Positions 25,213 through 33,852 of a stretch of DNA of 64,000 bases are shown here, one piece after another. The stretch covers positions 62,001-126,000 of the forward strand of contig CAZTOZ010000048.1 in NCBI GenBank assembly GCA_964614535.1, written 5' to 3'. Made by a program: the position numbers and the translations under genes. The stretch's first letter is position 1; every line of letters begins with the position of its first letter. Source of the DNA: JALSHZ01 sp964614535. GTDB taxonomy: Bacteria; Pseudomonadota; Gammaproteobacteria; UWMA-0217. The notes under the pieces were generated by a model, which saw only the letters and a list, made by a program, of their open reading frames with translations, ran no database searches and was not told the origin of the DNA.

Positions 25213-28059
25213 TTACCCGTCCTTTCCTTTCTTTTTCTCGGCCGGCTTCTTCTCCTTGTCGCTGTTCTGCCGTGACGCGGCTGCGTCGCTGTCGCCGTCT
25301 GCCCGTTGCGGTTCGGAGGGCCCGCCGGCTTTCTTTGCGGCCGGCTGCTGCTCGTCCGGGGTTTTGCCGTCGGGTGCCGGCCTCTTTTTCGGGGTCGGGT
25401 CGGCTTGGCTGGGGCTTTCGGTCGTGGCCCCGCCGCCATTGCTGCTATTACCCTCACCGCTTTGGGAGGCAGTGTCGCGTGGCGGCATTCTCCTGCGGCT
25501 GCGCGCGGGCCGGCGGCGACTGCTGCCTCGGCTCTTGCCCTCCTTGGGGGCGGCGGTATCGCTGGTCGCCGCCGTGGGCTTCCCGGCGGCGGTCTCCGAA
25601 TCGGGCTTGGCATCGTCGCTGGCCGGCTGTTCGCGTTTCCTGCCGCTGGTGGCCTCCTTTTCCTGGGATGACGCGCTCTGGTCGCCATCGCCGCGCTTGG
25701 TCTCGGTTTTGGTTTCGGCCTTGGGTGCGGCCTCGGTCGCTGCGGGTCTGGCGTCGCCGCCGGTGTTGGCGGATGACGCCGTCGCTTCCGCCTGCCGCTG
25801 GTCGCCATTGTCACTGGCTCTGGCCTCGACCGGCTCGCTCTTTGCCGTGGTGGTGCGTGGGCGGCGCCGCCGCCGGGAGCGGCTGGTGGCCGGTTTTTCC
25901 GTCGGCGTGGTGGGGGCGGTGCTCTCCTTGGCGACCTCTTCCGTCGCCGTCTGGCTCTGGCTGGTGGTTCCCGTGCCGGTGTCCGTTCCCTCGGTGCGCG
26001 GCGGCATGCGGCGGCGCCCGCCACGGCGACCACGGGACTGGGACGTGCCTTGACTCTGGTTGCGGCCAGCGGGTGGCTTGGCACCGTTGCCGGTGGCCTT
26101 GTCCGCCGCTGCCTTGTCGTTCCCGCTCTCCTGCTTGCGTGGTTGTTGCCCCTCGCTCTGCCGGCCGCGGTTGCCGCCACCGTTCTTGTTGCTCCGTCGC
26201 CGGGCGCTCGGGGTGCGGCCTTTCTGGCCGGTACCGCCATTGCGACCGGCCTGGCGTTGACGGTCGCCGCCGTTGCCACGGCTCGGTTGCGCCTGGCTCG
26301 CCTTCTGTTCGACAGGGCCGGTGTCGCTTTCGCCGTTGCCGGTGGCGAACAGACTTTTCCAGAGCCGCACGATGAGACCGGGGGCCTGGGGCTCCGTCCG
26401 TTTTGCCTCGGCTCTCGGTGCGGGGGCCGGCGCCGGGGTCGGCGGAGGGGGGGCGGCCACAGGCACCGTCTGCACGACGGCCTGTTGCGCCGCCAGTCCG
26501 GCCTTGGGGGTGCTGATCGGCACCTCGGCATCGACCTGTTCGGGCAGTTCGTGGCTGGGCTGGTGGACGGCATTGTGTTCCTTCTCGTCGCTGCGCAGCC
26601 GTTCCAGCTTGTAGTTGGGGCGGGTGTAGTTGCTGTCGGGCACGATGACGATGCGGATGCCTTGACGCTTCTCCGCGGCGGCGATCTCGGCGCGCTTCTC
26701 GTTGAGCAGGAAGGTGGCGGTATCGACCGGCAGGTGGGCAACGACGTAGCCGGTCTTCTCCTTGATCGATTCCTCCTCGATCAGACGCAGCACCGACAGC
26801 GCCATCGATTCGACGCTGCGAATGGTGCCGTGGCCCTGACAGTTGGGGCAGACCTCCTGGTGGGACTCGCCGAGCGACGGCCGCAGCCGTTGACGCGACA
26901 GCTCCAGCAGGCCGAAACGGGAGATGCGGCCCACCTGTACCCGTGCGCGGTCGTACTTGAGCATTTGCTTGAGCCGGTTCTCCACCTCGCGCTGGTGGCG
27001 GTTGGGTTGCATGTCGATGAAGTCGATGACGAACAGCCCGCCCAGATCCCGCAGGCGCAGCTGGCGGGCGATCTCCTCGGCTGCCTCGAGGTTGGTCTGC
27101 AGCGCCGTCTCCTCGATGTCGCCGCCCTTGGTGGCGCGTGCCGAGTTGACGTCGATCGAGGTCAGCGCCTCGGTGTGGTCGATGACGATGGCGCCGCCGG
27201 AGGGGAGGCGTACCTCGCGCTGGAAGGCCGATTCGATCTGCGTCTCGATCTGAAAGCGGGAGAACAGCGGGATCGCCTCCTGGTAGAGCTTGAGCTTGCG
27301 CAGGTTGTGCGGCATCACCTGACGCATGAAATCCTCGGCCTGTTTGTAGACCTTGGGGTCGTCGATGATGATCTCGCCGATGTCGCTGTTGTAGTGATCG
27401 CGCAGCGCGCGAATGATCACCGAACTGTCGTGGTAGAGCAGGCAGGGGGCCGAGTGTTCCTCGGCGGCTTTCTCGATGGCCTCCCACAGCGTGACCAGAT
27501 AGTCCAGGTCCCACTGCAGTTCCTCGGGGGTGCGGCCGACTCCGGCGGTGCGGATGATGGTGCCCATCCGCTCCGGCGTCTTGAGCTGGCGCGCTGCTTC
27601 GCGGACCTGGACGCGGTCCTCGCCCTCGATGCGGCGCGACACGCCACCGGCGCGGGGCTCGGTGGGCATCAGCACCAGGTAGCGTCCGGCGAGGCTGATC
27701 TTGGTGGTCAGGGCCGCGCCCTTGTTGCCGCGCTCCTCCTTCTCCACCTGGACGATCAGCTCCTGACCCTCCTTCAGCGCCTCCTTGATGGTGGGGCGGC
27801 CCTCCTTGTTGAGCGCCTCCTCCTGCCACCAGATGCGGGCGACCTCCTTGAACGGCAGAAAGCCGTGGCGGTTACCGCCGTATTCGACGAACGCCGCCTC
27901 CAGGCTGGGCTCGATACGGGTGATCTTGCCTTTGAAGATGCTGGACTTCTTCTGTTCCCGCGACGGGACCTCGATATCCAGATTGTAGAGTTTCTGGCCA
28001 TCCACGATGGCCACACGCAGCTCTTCCTGCTGCGTGGCGTTGATCAGTATTCGCTTCAT
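25213..28059 (-). CDS. rne: Ribonuclease E
   Basis: 948 aa endoribonuclease, central to mRNA decay and rRNA/tRNA processing, and degradosome scaffold. The catalytic half (about residues 1-515) shows the N-terminus MKRILINATQQEELRVAIVD, an S1 RNA-binding domain (FKGKITRIEPSLEAAFVEYG), the DNase I-like site SIDVNSARAT and FVIDFIDMQ, and the Zn-link CPNCQGHG. The C-terminal half (about 540-948) is disordered, rich in Arg/Pro/Glu/Lys, as expected for the RNA-binding scaffold. The low-complexity half generates long overlapping open frames that are not genes. Divergent from rluC across 620 nt. Confidence 0.96.
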   Translation of the reverse strand: MKRILINATQQEELRVAIVDGQKLYNLDIEVPSREQKKSSIFKGKITRIEPSLEAAFVEYGGNRHGFLPFKEVARIWWQEEALNKEGRPTIKEALKEGQELIVQVEKEERGNKGAALTTKISLAGRYLVLMPTEPRAGGVSRRIEGEDRVQVREAARQLKTPERMGTIIRTAGVGRTPEELQWDLDYLVTLWEAIEKAAEEHSAPCLLYHDSSVIIRALRDHYNSDIGEIIIDDPKVYKQAEDFMRQVMPHNLRKLKLYQEAIPLFSRFQIETQIESAFQREVRLPSGGAIVIDHTEALTSIDVNSARATKGGDIEETALQTNLEAAEEIARQLRLRDLGGLFVIDFIDMQPNRHQREVENRLKQMLKYDRARVQVGRISRFGLLELSRQRLRPSLGESHQEVCPNCQGHGTIRSVESMALSVLRLIEEESIKEKTGYVVAHLPVDTATFLLNEKRAEIAAAEKRQGIRIVIVPDSNYTRPNYKLERLRSDEKEHNAVHQPSHELPEQVDAEVPISTPKAGLAAQQAVVQTVPVAAPPPPTPAPAPAPRAEAKRTEPQAPGLIVRLWKSLFATGNGESDTGPVEQKASQAQPSRGNGGDRQRQAGRNGGTGQKGRTPSARRRSNKNGGGNRGRQSEGQQPRKQESGNDKAAADKATGNGAKPPAGRNQSQGTSQSRGRRGGRRRMPPRTEGTDTGTGTTSQSQTATEEVAKESTAPTTPTEKPATSRSRRRRRPRTTTAKSEPVEARASDNGDQRQAEATASSANTGGDARPAATEAAPKAETKTETKRGDGDQSASSQEKEATSGRKREQPASDDAKPDSETAAGKPTAATSDTAAPKEGKSRGSSRRRPARSRRRMPPRDTASQSGEGNSSNGGGATTESPSQADPTPKKRPAPDGKTPDEQQPAAKKAGGPSEPQRADGDSDAAASRQNSDKEKKPAEKKKGKDG

Positions 28060-28679
28060 TGTCAGAGTCTCGTCTTGCTGAAGCGCCTGGTGTCATCGCC
28101 GGAAGGAGGGCGAGCGGTTGCGGCAGGCCGGCGGGGATGCCGAAAATGTAGCCAAACAATGCCAACAACATGTCGCAACGACCTCCATCGACGCTGAGGA
28201 ATCAGAGCCTGCCGGGCGCGCGAGACAGAGATGCCGGTATCGCCACCGGCCAGAGACGGCCGCGAGCGGATGCCCCGGCCTCCCCGGCCGCTGATGCCGC
28301 CGGGATTTTCGTTTGCCAGATCTGCAATGCGTCCCGGCAGCCGGTATGGTGTGCTGCAGAGGCGATGGATGGGGGAACGTGGCGCGATCCGACGGGAGGC
28401 GAAACGTCCGTTACATCGAAATCTGGATGAAAATCTGTTTGGTTCTGTCGCGTCAGTGCCTGGCGCCTAGCCGCCGGCATGACAGGGTGTTCCAGGCGTG
28501 ATTCGTTTAGTTAATCACAATAGGCAAGGTATAATGGCGCTCCACTACCACCTCGCCGGCAAGAAGCCAGTCGTCCGGCTTCTGAAAAAATTCTTTCCTG
28601 CAATCGCTTCGATTGCAGCCGCGCATCGTAACAACTTGTTGTTTTTTCATCAAGTTGAGCACCATCGAGCCTGGGGGCC
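28060..28679. other. rne-rluC divergent control region with hairpins
   Basis: No gene seen in 620 nt. In E. coli the rne mRNA has a long autoregulatory leader in the equivalent place. On the plus strand a perfect -10 TATAAT lies at 28530-28535 without a good -35. Downstream are hairpins AGAAGCC/GGCTTCT (28562-28583), CTGCAATCG-CTT-CGATTGCAG (28598-28618), and a weak AACAA-CTTG-TTGTT (28630-28643) followed by T6 (28642-28647). The segment CAACTTG (28632-28638) can instead pair with CAAGTTG (28651-28657). Confidence 0.5.
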
Positions 28680-29627
28680 ATGAGCAGCGAGCAATATCAT
28701 CCCGCGCAGAAGCTCAAAGTGACGCAGGAACAGGCCGGTCAGCGCCTGGACAACTTCCTCTTCGCCCGCTTCCGCCAGTTGCCCAGGGCGCGGATCTACC
28801 GGATGCTGCGCAAGGGGGAGGTGCGGGTCAACGGCGGGCGCACCAGACAGTCCTACCGGATCCGCCCGGGGGACGAGCTGCGCCTGCCGCCGGTGCGCCT
28901 GCCCGCCGCCGGGGAGGCCGTGCCGATCGCCGGTCGTGACCTGCGGGCGGTGGCCGGCGCGGTGTTGCACGAGGATGCCGATCTGCTGGTGCTCGACAAG
29001 CCGGCGGGGCTGGCGGTCCATGCCGGCTCCGGCGTCGACTACGGCGTCATCGAGGTGCTGCGCGAGCTGCGTCCGGCCGAACCGTTCCTGGAGCTGGCGC
29101 ACCGGCTCGATCGGGGCACCAGCGGCTGTCTGCTGCTGGCCCGTAATCGCCGAACCCTGATGGCGCTGCACGAGTCGTGGCGCCGTGGTGGCGTCCGCAA
29201 GCAGTATCTGGCGCTGGTCGCCGGGCGCTGGCGCGGGGGGCGGCGGCGGGTCGATCTGCCGCTGGAGCGGGTTGGGGCCGAGGGGGCGCAGCGCCGCACG
29301 CGGGTGGATGCCGACGGCAAGCGGGCGCGCTCGCTGTTCGAGCCGGTCGAGCGGTTCGACGTGGCCACGCTGATGCGGGTGACGATCGACACCGGCCGCA
29401 CCCACCAGATCCGCGTGCATGCGGCCGAGCTGGGATATCCGCTGCTCGGCGACGACCATTACGGCGATTTCGCGCTCAACCGGCGGTGGCGCAAGCGTGG
29501 CCTGAAGCGACTGGCCCTGCATGCCTGGCGGCTGGCGTTCACTTTGCCTGGCGAGCACGAGCCGAGGGCGTTCGAGGCGCCGCTGCCACCGGATCTGACC
29601 ACTGTGGTGGAGGCGTTGCGTGGCTGA
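28680..29627 (+). CDS. rluC: 23S rRNA pseudouridine synthase RluC
   Basis: 315 aa enzyme of the RluA family. An N-terminal S4 RNA-binding domain (about residues 18-80, GQRLDNFLFARFRQLPRARI) is followed by the synthase domain with the catalytic aspartate in HRLDRGTSG and the LDKPAGLAVHAGSG loop. TGRTHQIRVH is also typical. The neighbourhood (divergent rne; yceF/yceD-rpmF downstream, although separated here) supports RluC, which in E. coli modifies U955, U2504 and U2580. Its stop overlaps the GTG start of the HAD gene by 8 nt. Confidence 0.94.
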   Translation: MSSEQYHPAQKLKVTQEQAGQRLDNFLFARFRQLPRARIYRMLRKGEVRVNGGRTRQSYRIRPGDELRLPPVRLPAAGEAVPIAGRDLRAVAGAVLHEDADLLVLDKPAGLAVHAGSGVDYGVIEVLRELRPAEPFLELAHRLDRGTSGCLLLARNRRTLMALHESWRRGGVRKQYLALVAGRWRGGRRRVDLPLERVGAEGAQRRTRVDADGKRARSLFEPVERFDVATLMRVTIDTGRTHQIRVHAAELGYPLLGDDHYGDFALNRRWRKRGLKRLALHAWRLAFTLPGEHEPRAFEAPLPPDLTTVVEALRG

Positions 29628-30339
29628 ACAGGGACGTCGCTACGAGCTGCTGGTCTTCGATTGGGACGGCACGTTGATGGATTCCGAGGCACACATCGTC
29701 GAATGCCTCGAACATGCGATGGAGGCCGTCGGTCTCGAACCGCTGCCACGGGAATCGCTGCGCCAGGTCATCGGCCTTGGACTGGAGCAGGCCATCGCCG
29801 GCATCATGCCGGGGCAGCCACGGCAGACGATCGCCCGGGGGGTCGAGGCCTTTCGCGAGCGCTTCCTGTCGCCCCGGCCGACGCCGAGCCGTCTCTTCCC
29901 GGGGGTCGAGACGGTGCTGGCACGGCTCTCGGCCCAGGGGTATCTGATGGCGATCGCCACCGGCAAGTCACGTCGGGGGCTGGACAAGGTGCTCGCCGAG
30001 ACCGGGCTGGCGCGCTACTTCGCCGTGTCGCGCTGTGCCGACGAGACCTTCTCCAAACCCCATCCGCAGATGCTCGAGGAGATCCTCACCGACGTCGACA
30101 CGCCGCCGACCCGCGCGCTGGTGATCGGCGATACAGAATTTGACCTTTTGATGGCGGCCAATGCCGGCGCATCCGCAGTGGGCGTCAGCTATGGGGTTCA
30201 CGATGTGGCGCGGCTGCGCAAAGCCCGGCCGCTGGCCATTCTGGACCGGATCGAGGCCCTCCCCGTGTGGCTAAACGGTGGTGATTCAGCGATAATCGGC
30301 GCCAGTCGGGAGTCGTCCATAGAGGGGCACGAACAGTGA
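29620..30339 (+). CDS. HAD-superfamily phosphatase (Gph/phosphoglycolate phosphatase-like)
   Basis: 239 aa cytoplasmic hydrolase. HAD motif I is FDWDGTLMDSE (D14, D16), motif II falls in AIATGKSRRGL, motif III lysine in FSKPHP, motif IV in VIGDTEFDLLMA. The alpha-helical cap follows motif I (subclass IA). Substrate is not predictable. It starts with GTG at 29620, inside the end of rluC, and its TGA overlaps the next gene (GTGA), so translation of the three genes is likely coupled. The placement right after rluC is common in gammaproteobacteria. Confidence 0.88.
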   Translation: MAEQGRRYELLVFDWDGTLMDSEAHIVECLEHAMEAVGLEPLPRESLRQVIGLGLEQAIAGIMPGQPRQTIARGVEAFRERFLSPRPTPSRLFPGVETVLARLSAQGYLMAIATGKSRRGLDKVLAETGLARYFAVSRCADETFSKPHPQMLEEILTDVDTPPTRALVIGDTEFDLLMAANAGASAVGVSYGVHDVARLRKARPLAILDRIEALPVWLNGGDSAIIGASRESSIEGHEQ

Positions 30340-30932
30340 GTGACAAGTCAGGCAGCGTGGCCGCAGCGCCGTCCGCGGCAGAGGGCGAGAGCACCGGCGA
30401 TCGAGGTGCTGGCGGTGCCGGCCGTACCCTGGTCGTGGTCGTCGTGGCGGCGGCGATCGCCTTTTTTCTCTTTCTGCTCAACCAGGTGCAGCCGGCGAAA
30501 GAGGCCGATGGCCTACCGGCGCCGGCGGTCAGCTATGCCGCGCCGGGAGATCAGGCGCGGGCCGAACTCGCCGGCCTGCTCGAGCGTGGGCGGCAAGAGG
30601 TCGATCAGAACGCCATCTACCAGCGTGGCGAGCGGTTCCGTGCCGATGGCGCCAATGCCGACGCCTATATCCTCTATTTCTTCGCCGCCCGTCGCGGGCA
30701 TGGGCCTTCGGCCTTCCGGCTGGGGACGATGGCCGATCCGGCCCATCACGACGCCTATCGTGACGTGCTGCCGGCCCCGGATCTGTATCAGGCACTGAAG
30801 TGGTATCGCCAGGCCAGTGCCGCCGGCGTCGGCGAGGCCAGCGAGGCGCTGGTCGAATTGACGGCGCTGATTCGGCAACGCGCCGCCGATGGCGACGACG
30901 AAGCCCGCAGACTGCTGCTGGAGGTGGAATGA
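30336..30932 (+). CDS. Single-pass membrane protein with Sel1/TPR-like repeats
   Basis: 198 aa. A Ser/Ala/Gly-rich cytoplasmic head (about 28 aa) leads to one membrane segment (LVVVVVAAAIAFFLFLL, about residues 32-48); the remainder is predicted periplasmic. The helical region includes Sel1-like patterns: AYILYFFAARRGHGPSAFRLG and ALKWYRQASAAGVGEASEAL. Likely a protein-interaction module. It starts with GTG overlapping the HAD stop, and its own TGA overlaps the ATG of the vWA gene. It probably belongs to the same assembly as the vWA protein and ABC transporter. Confidence 0.7.
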   Translation: MSDKSGSVAAAPSAAEGESTGDRGAGGAGRTLVVVVVAAAIAFFLFLLNQVQPAKEADGLPAPAVSYAAPGDQARAELAGLLERGRQEVDQNAIYQRGERFRADGANADAYILYFFAARRGHGPSAFRLGTMADPAHHDAYRDVLPAPDLYQALKWYRQASAAGVGEASEALVELTALIRQRAADGDDEARRLLLEVE

Positions 30933-33064
30933 TGTTGCAGACCCGATGGCTTGGCGGCTGTGTCGTCGGATTGAGCCTGTTGCTGGGTGGTCCGGTGCAG
31001 GCGGCCAGCGACAGACCGCTGCTGATGGAAGGCAAGCAGACCCTCTATCAGCGGGTGCTGAGCAAGCCCGGCGCCAGGCTCGCCGAGACGGTGGGCGCGA
31101 CCGGTGGGCGCGAGACGGTGCCATTCACCGTCTACTACGTCTATGAGCGCCGCCAGCAGGATGGCGCGGAATGGCTGCGCGTTGGCCGCGACCCGTTCGC
31201 TGGCAGCGAAGGGTGGATCGAAGGGTCGCAACTGATCCCGTGGAACCAGACCTTGACCATTTCGTTCCGTGATCCCGCCAACGGGAGTCGCGTGCTGCTG
31301 TTTCGTGACAAGGCGAGCCTCAAGTCGCTGATCGACGAGGGTGATGCCGATCGTTACCGCAAGCTGTACCTCGAAGCCATCGACGGCAAGCTCTCCGATG
31401 ATTCGCCGGTGGTGGCGATCCAGCCGGCCGAGCCGGTGGACATCACCGAGGACTTCTATCTGGTACCGATCATCGATCACGAGGACGTCTATCTTGGCAG
31501 CGAGGCGGCGACGATGCTCGAGGTGACGACGGTGCCGCTGGCACCGGACGCGGAGACCGCCGGGGCGTCGCCGGCGGCTACTGCGGGCGGGGAGGATGGA
31601 ACGGACCCGTCGCCGGCGGCCGCTGCGGGCGCGGAGGACGAAGCGCAGGCGGCGCGGAAGGCGCGGGCCGAAGCCGAGGTGGCGCGCGAACAGGCCCGCC
31701 AGGCGGCGCTCGAGCAGGCGTTGCGGGACTACAAGAGCGGTCTGGTCTTCGTCATCGACAGCACCAAGTCGATGCAGCCGTATATCGAACGTACCCGTCA
31801 GGCGGTTCGCGCCATCTATGACCGGTTGGCGAAGGCGGGCGTCACCGCCGGGATGAGCTTCGGCGTCGTCGCCTATCGTGATGACCCGGGCGCGGTCGAG
31901 GGGCTGGAATACCGGATCAAAACCATCGCCGATTTGACCCCGGGCGAGAACGCCGACCGGTTCTTCGACGGGATGGACAAGCTCAAGGCGGCCGAGGTCT
32001 CCAGCCAGGATTTCATCGAGGACGCCTATGCCGGCGTCGTCACCGCGCTCGACGCCATCGACTGGAAGGGGCGTGATGCGCGCTATGTGGTGCTGATCAC
32101 CGATGCCGGCGCGCGCGGGCCGGACGACAAGCTCGGCAGCACCGGGCTCGACGCGGAGAGACTCAACCGCATGGCGCGGGAGAAGAACGTGGTGCTGCTG
32201 GTGCTGCATCTGCTGACGCCGGCGGGAACGGCGAATCACGAAACGGCGGCGGCGCAGTATCGCAAGCTCTCCGACTATCCCGGGGTTGGCAGCCTCTACT
32301 ACGGTGTGCCGGCGGGGGATGTGACCGCTTTCGGCAATGCGGTCGATGCCGTTGCCGGGCAGATCGCCGGTCAGGTGAAGCAGACCGTTGCCGCCGCCGT
32401 CGATGCCCGGTTGCCCGAGCCGCCGGCCGATCCCGCCGAGGCTGAGCGGACCGATCAGGCCGAGGTGCCGCCGCCGGCGCCGCAGGACCGGCAACTGGCC
32501 GAGTTGCAGCAGAAACTGCACAAACTGGGGCACGCGTTGCGGATGCAGTATCTCGAGCGCAAGCAGGACGGCAAGGTACCGACGGTGTTCAATGCCTGGC
32601 TGGTCGATCGCGACTTTCTCCACCCGGCGCAGGCCACCGTCGATGTTCGCGTCCTGTTGACCCGCGATCAGCTCAGTGACCTGCACGATCTGATGCGCCA
32701 GGTCATCGACACCTTCCAGGAGGGGCTGATCTCGCCGCAGGGCTTTCTCGACAACATCCGCAAGTTGGCGGCGACGCTGAGTCGCGACCCGGAGCGGCTG
32801 GGGGATGCCGGCAGCCTGTCGGAGATGGGCTTCATGAAGGAGTACATCGAGGATCTGCCGTATCGCAGCGAGGCGATGACGCTGACGCTGGAGGATTGGG
32901 CGGAGTGGCCGGCGAAGCGGCAGATCGAGTACATCAACCGGCTGGAGCGGAAGATCGCCTACTACAAGGCGCTGCACGACCATACCGATCTGTGGGTGTC
33001 GCTCGATGGCGGCCCGGTCGATGGCCAGTCGTTGTTCCCCGTCGAGCTCGATATGCTGCCTTGA
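30929..33064 (+). CDS. Secreted vWA-domain protein resembling the C-terminal part of PpkA
   Basis: 711 aa. Signal peptide (ending near VQAAS), then an SH3-like/beta domain (about residues 35-190: TVYYVYERRQQDGAEWLRVG, EGWIEGSQLIPWNQTLTISF), and a coiled-coil Ala/Glu-rich linker (about 215-265). The vWA domain starts near residue 270, with MIDAS residues D277-x-T279-x-S281 in IDSTKSMQPY and VVLITDAGARG. A helical C-terminal domain follows a Pro-rich hinge. The order of SH3-like and vWA segments recalls the periplasmic half of T6SS kinase PpkA, but no kinase or transmembrane domain is present. That similarity is from memory, not a search. Its TGA overlaps the next ATG by one base. Confidence 0.75.
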   Translation: MMLQTRWLGGCVVGLSLLLGGPVQAASDRPLLMEGKQTLYQRVLSKPGARLAETVGATGGRETVPFTVYYVYERRQQDGAEWLRVGRDPFAGSEGWIEGSQLIPWNQTLTISFRDPANGSRVLLFRDKASLKSLIDEGDADRYRKLYLEAIDGKLSDDSPVVAIQPAEPVDITEDFYLVPIIDHEDVYLGSEAATMLEVTTVPLAPDAETAGASPAATAGGEDGTDPSPAAAAGAEDEAQAARKARAEAEVAREQARQAALEQALRDYKSGLVFVIDSTKSMQPYIERTRQAVRAIYDRLAKAGVTAGMSFGVVAYRDDPGAVEGLEYRIKTIADLTPGENADRFFDGMDKLKAAEVSSQDFIEDAYAGVVTALDAIDWKGRDARYVVLITDAGARGPDDKLGSTGLDAERLNRMAREKNVVLLVLHLLTPAGTANHETAAAQYRKLSDYPGVGSLYYGVPAGDVTAFGNAVDAVAGQIAGQVKQTVAAAVDARLPEPPADPAEAERTDQAEVPPPAPQDRQLAELQQKLHKLGHALRMQYLERKQDGKVPTVFNAWLVDRDFLHPAQATVDVRVLLTRDQLSDLHDLMRQVIDTFQEGLISPQGFLDNIRKLAATLSRDPERLGDAGSLSEMGFMKEYIEDLPYRSEAMTLTLEDWAEWPAKRQIEYINRLERKIAYYKALHDHTDLWVSLDGGPVDGQSLFPVELDMLP

Positions 33065-33843
33065 TGTTTCACGATTACGGGCACGACCGGCCGCGGCCGA
33101 CCACCGGCAACGGCGAGCGGGTGCTGATCTACCATCTGCGCGACGTGATCAAGACCCGCGAGGCCGAGGGGGTCACCTTCAAACTGCGCGTGCCGAGCCT
33201 GCAGATCGCCCTTGGCGAGAAGATCGCACTGATCGGCGAGAGCGGTTGTGGCAAGAGCACGCTGCTCGACCTGCTCACCTTCATCTCCCGCCCCAGCTCG
33301 GTCGGCGCTTTCCGTTTTCGCCCGGAGCCGGGGGCTGCGCCGATCGACATTCAGGCCCACTGGGAGAAGCGGCGGTTCGACGAGTTGAGCGATTTGCGCA
33401 TGCTGCGCCTTGGTTATGTGATGCAGACGGGAGGCTTGCTGCCCTATCTGACGGTGCGGGAGAACATCGGCCTGTCGCGCCGTCTGCTCGGGATGGAGGC
33501 GGGGGCGGTCGATGAGCTGGCCTACGACCTCGGCATCCACAAACACCTCGACAAGAAACCGTCACAACTCTCCACCGGCGAGCGGCAGCGGGTGGCGATC
33601 GGGCGGGCGCTGGCGCACCGGCCGTCGATCGTCATCGCCGACGAGCCCACCGCGTCACTCGATCCGATTGCGGCGACGCGGATCATGGCGTTGTTCATCG
33701 AGATGGTGGAGTCGCTGAACATCACCGTCATCGTCGCCAGTCACGCCTGGCGGCACGTCAAGTCGCTGGGTTTGCGGCGGCTCAAGCTGCGAATCCACAA
33801 GGATGCCGATGGCGGTGTCGCTGAAACCATCGTTTCAGGGTAG
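33064..33843 (+). CDS. ABC transporter ATP-binding protein (TagT/LolD-like)
   Basis: 259 aa. Walker A GESGCGKS (58-65), Q-loop in VMQTGGLLPYLTVREN, signature LSTGERQRVAIGRAL, Walker B IVIADEPTASLD and the H-loop in VIVASHAWRH. The LolD/MacB-like pattern fits a mechanotransmission-type transporter rather than an importer. An insert between Walker A and the Q-loop (about residues 75-110) is longer than in LolD. It pairs with the permease beginning 9 nt downstream. With the upstream vWA protein it resembles the TagT component of the T6SS threonine-phosphorylation pathway, as an inference. Confidence 0.88.
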   Translation: MFHDYGHDRPRPTTGNGERVLIYHLRDVIKTREAEGVTFKLRVPSLQIALGEKIALIGESGCGKSTLLDLLTFISRPSSVGAFRFRPEPGAAPIDIQAHWEKRRFDELSDLRMLRLGYVMQTGGLLPYLTVRENIGLSRRLLGMEAGAVDELAYDLGIHKHLDKKPSQLSTGERQRVAIGRALAHRPSIVIADEPTASLDPIAATRIMALFIEMVESLNITVIVASHAWRHVKSLGLRRLKLRIHKDADGGVAETIVSG

Positions 33844-33852
33844 GGGGCCGGC

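Noticed and set aside
24414..26741. A 775-codon open frame on the minus strand rich in Arg and Pro
   Set aside because: It is an out-of-frame reading of the low-complexity C-terminal half of rne; no domain, no start signal, and the codon pattern belongs to rne.
26050..28197. A 715-codon open frame on the plus strand
   Set aside because: Antisense to rne; long antisense frames are expected in GC-rich genes and it has no recognisable motif.
30788..32983. A 731-codon minus-strand open frame
   Set aside because: Antisense to the vWA gene; the vWA gene has clear motifs, coupling to its neighbours and a signal peptide.
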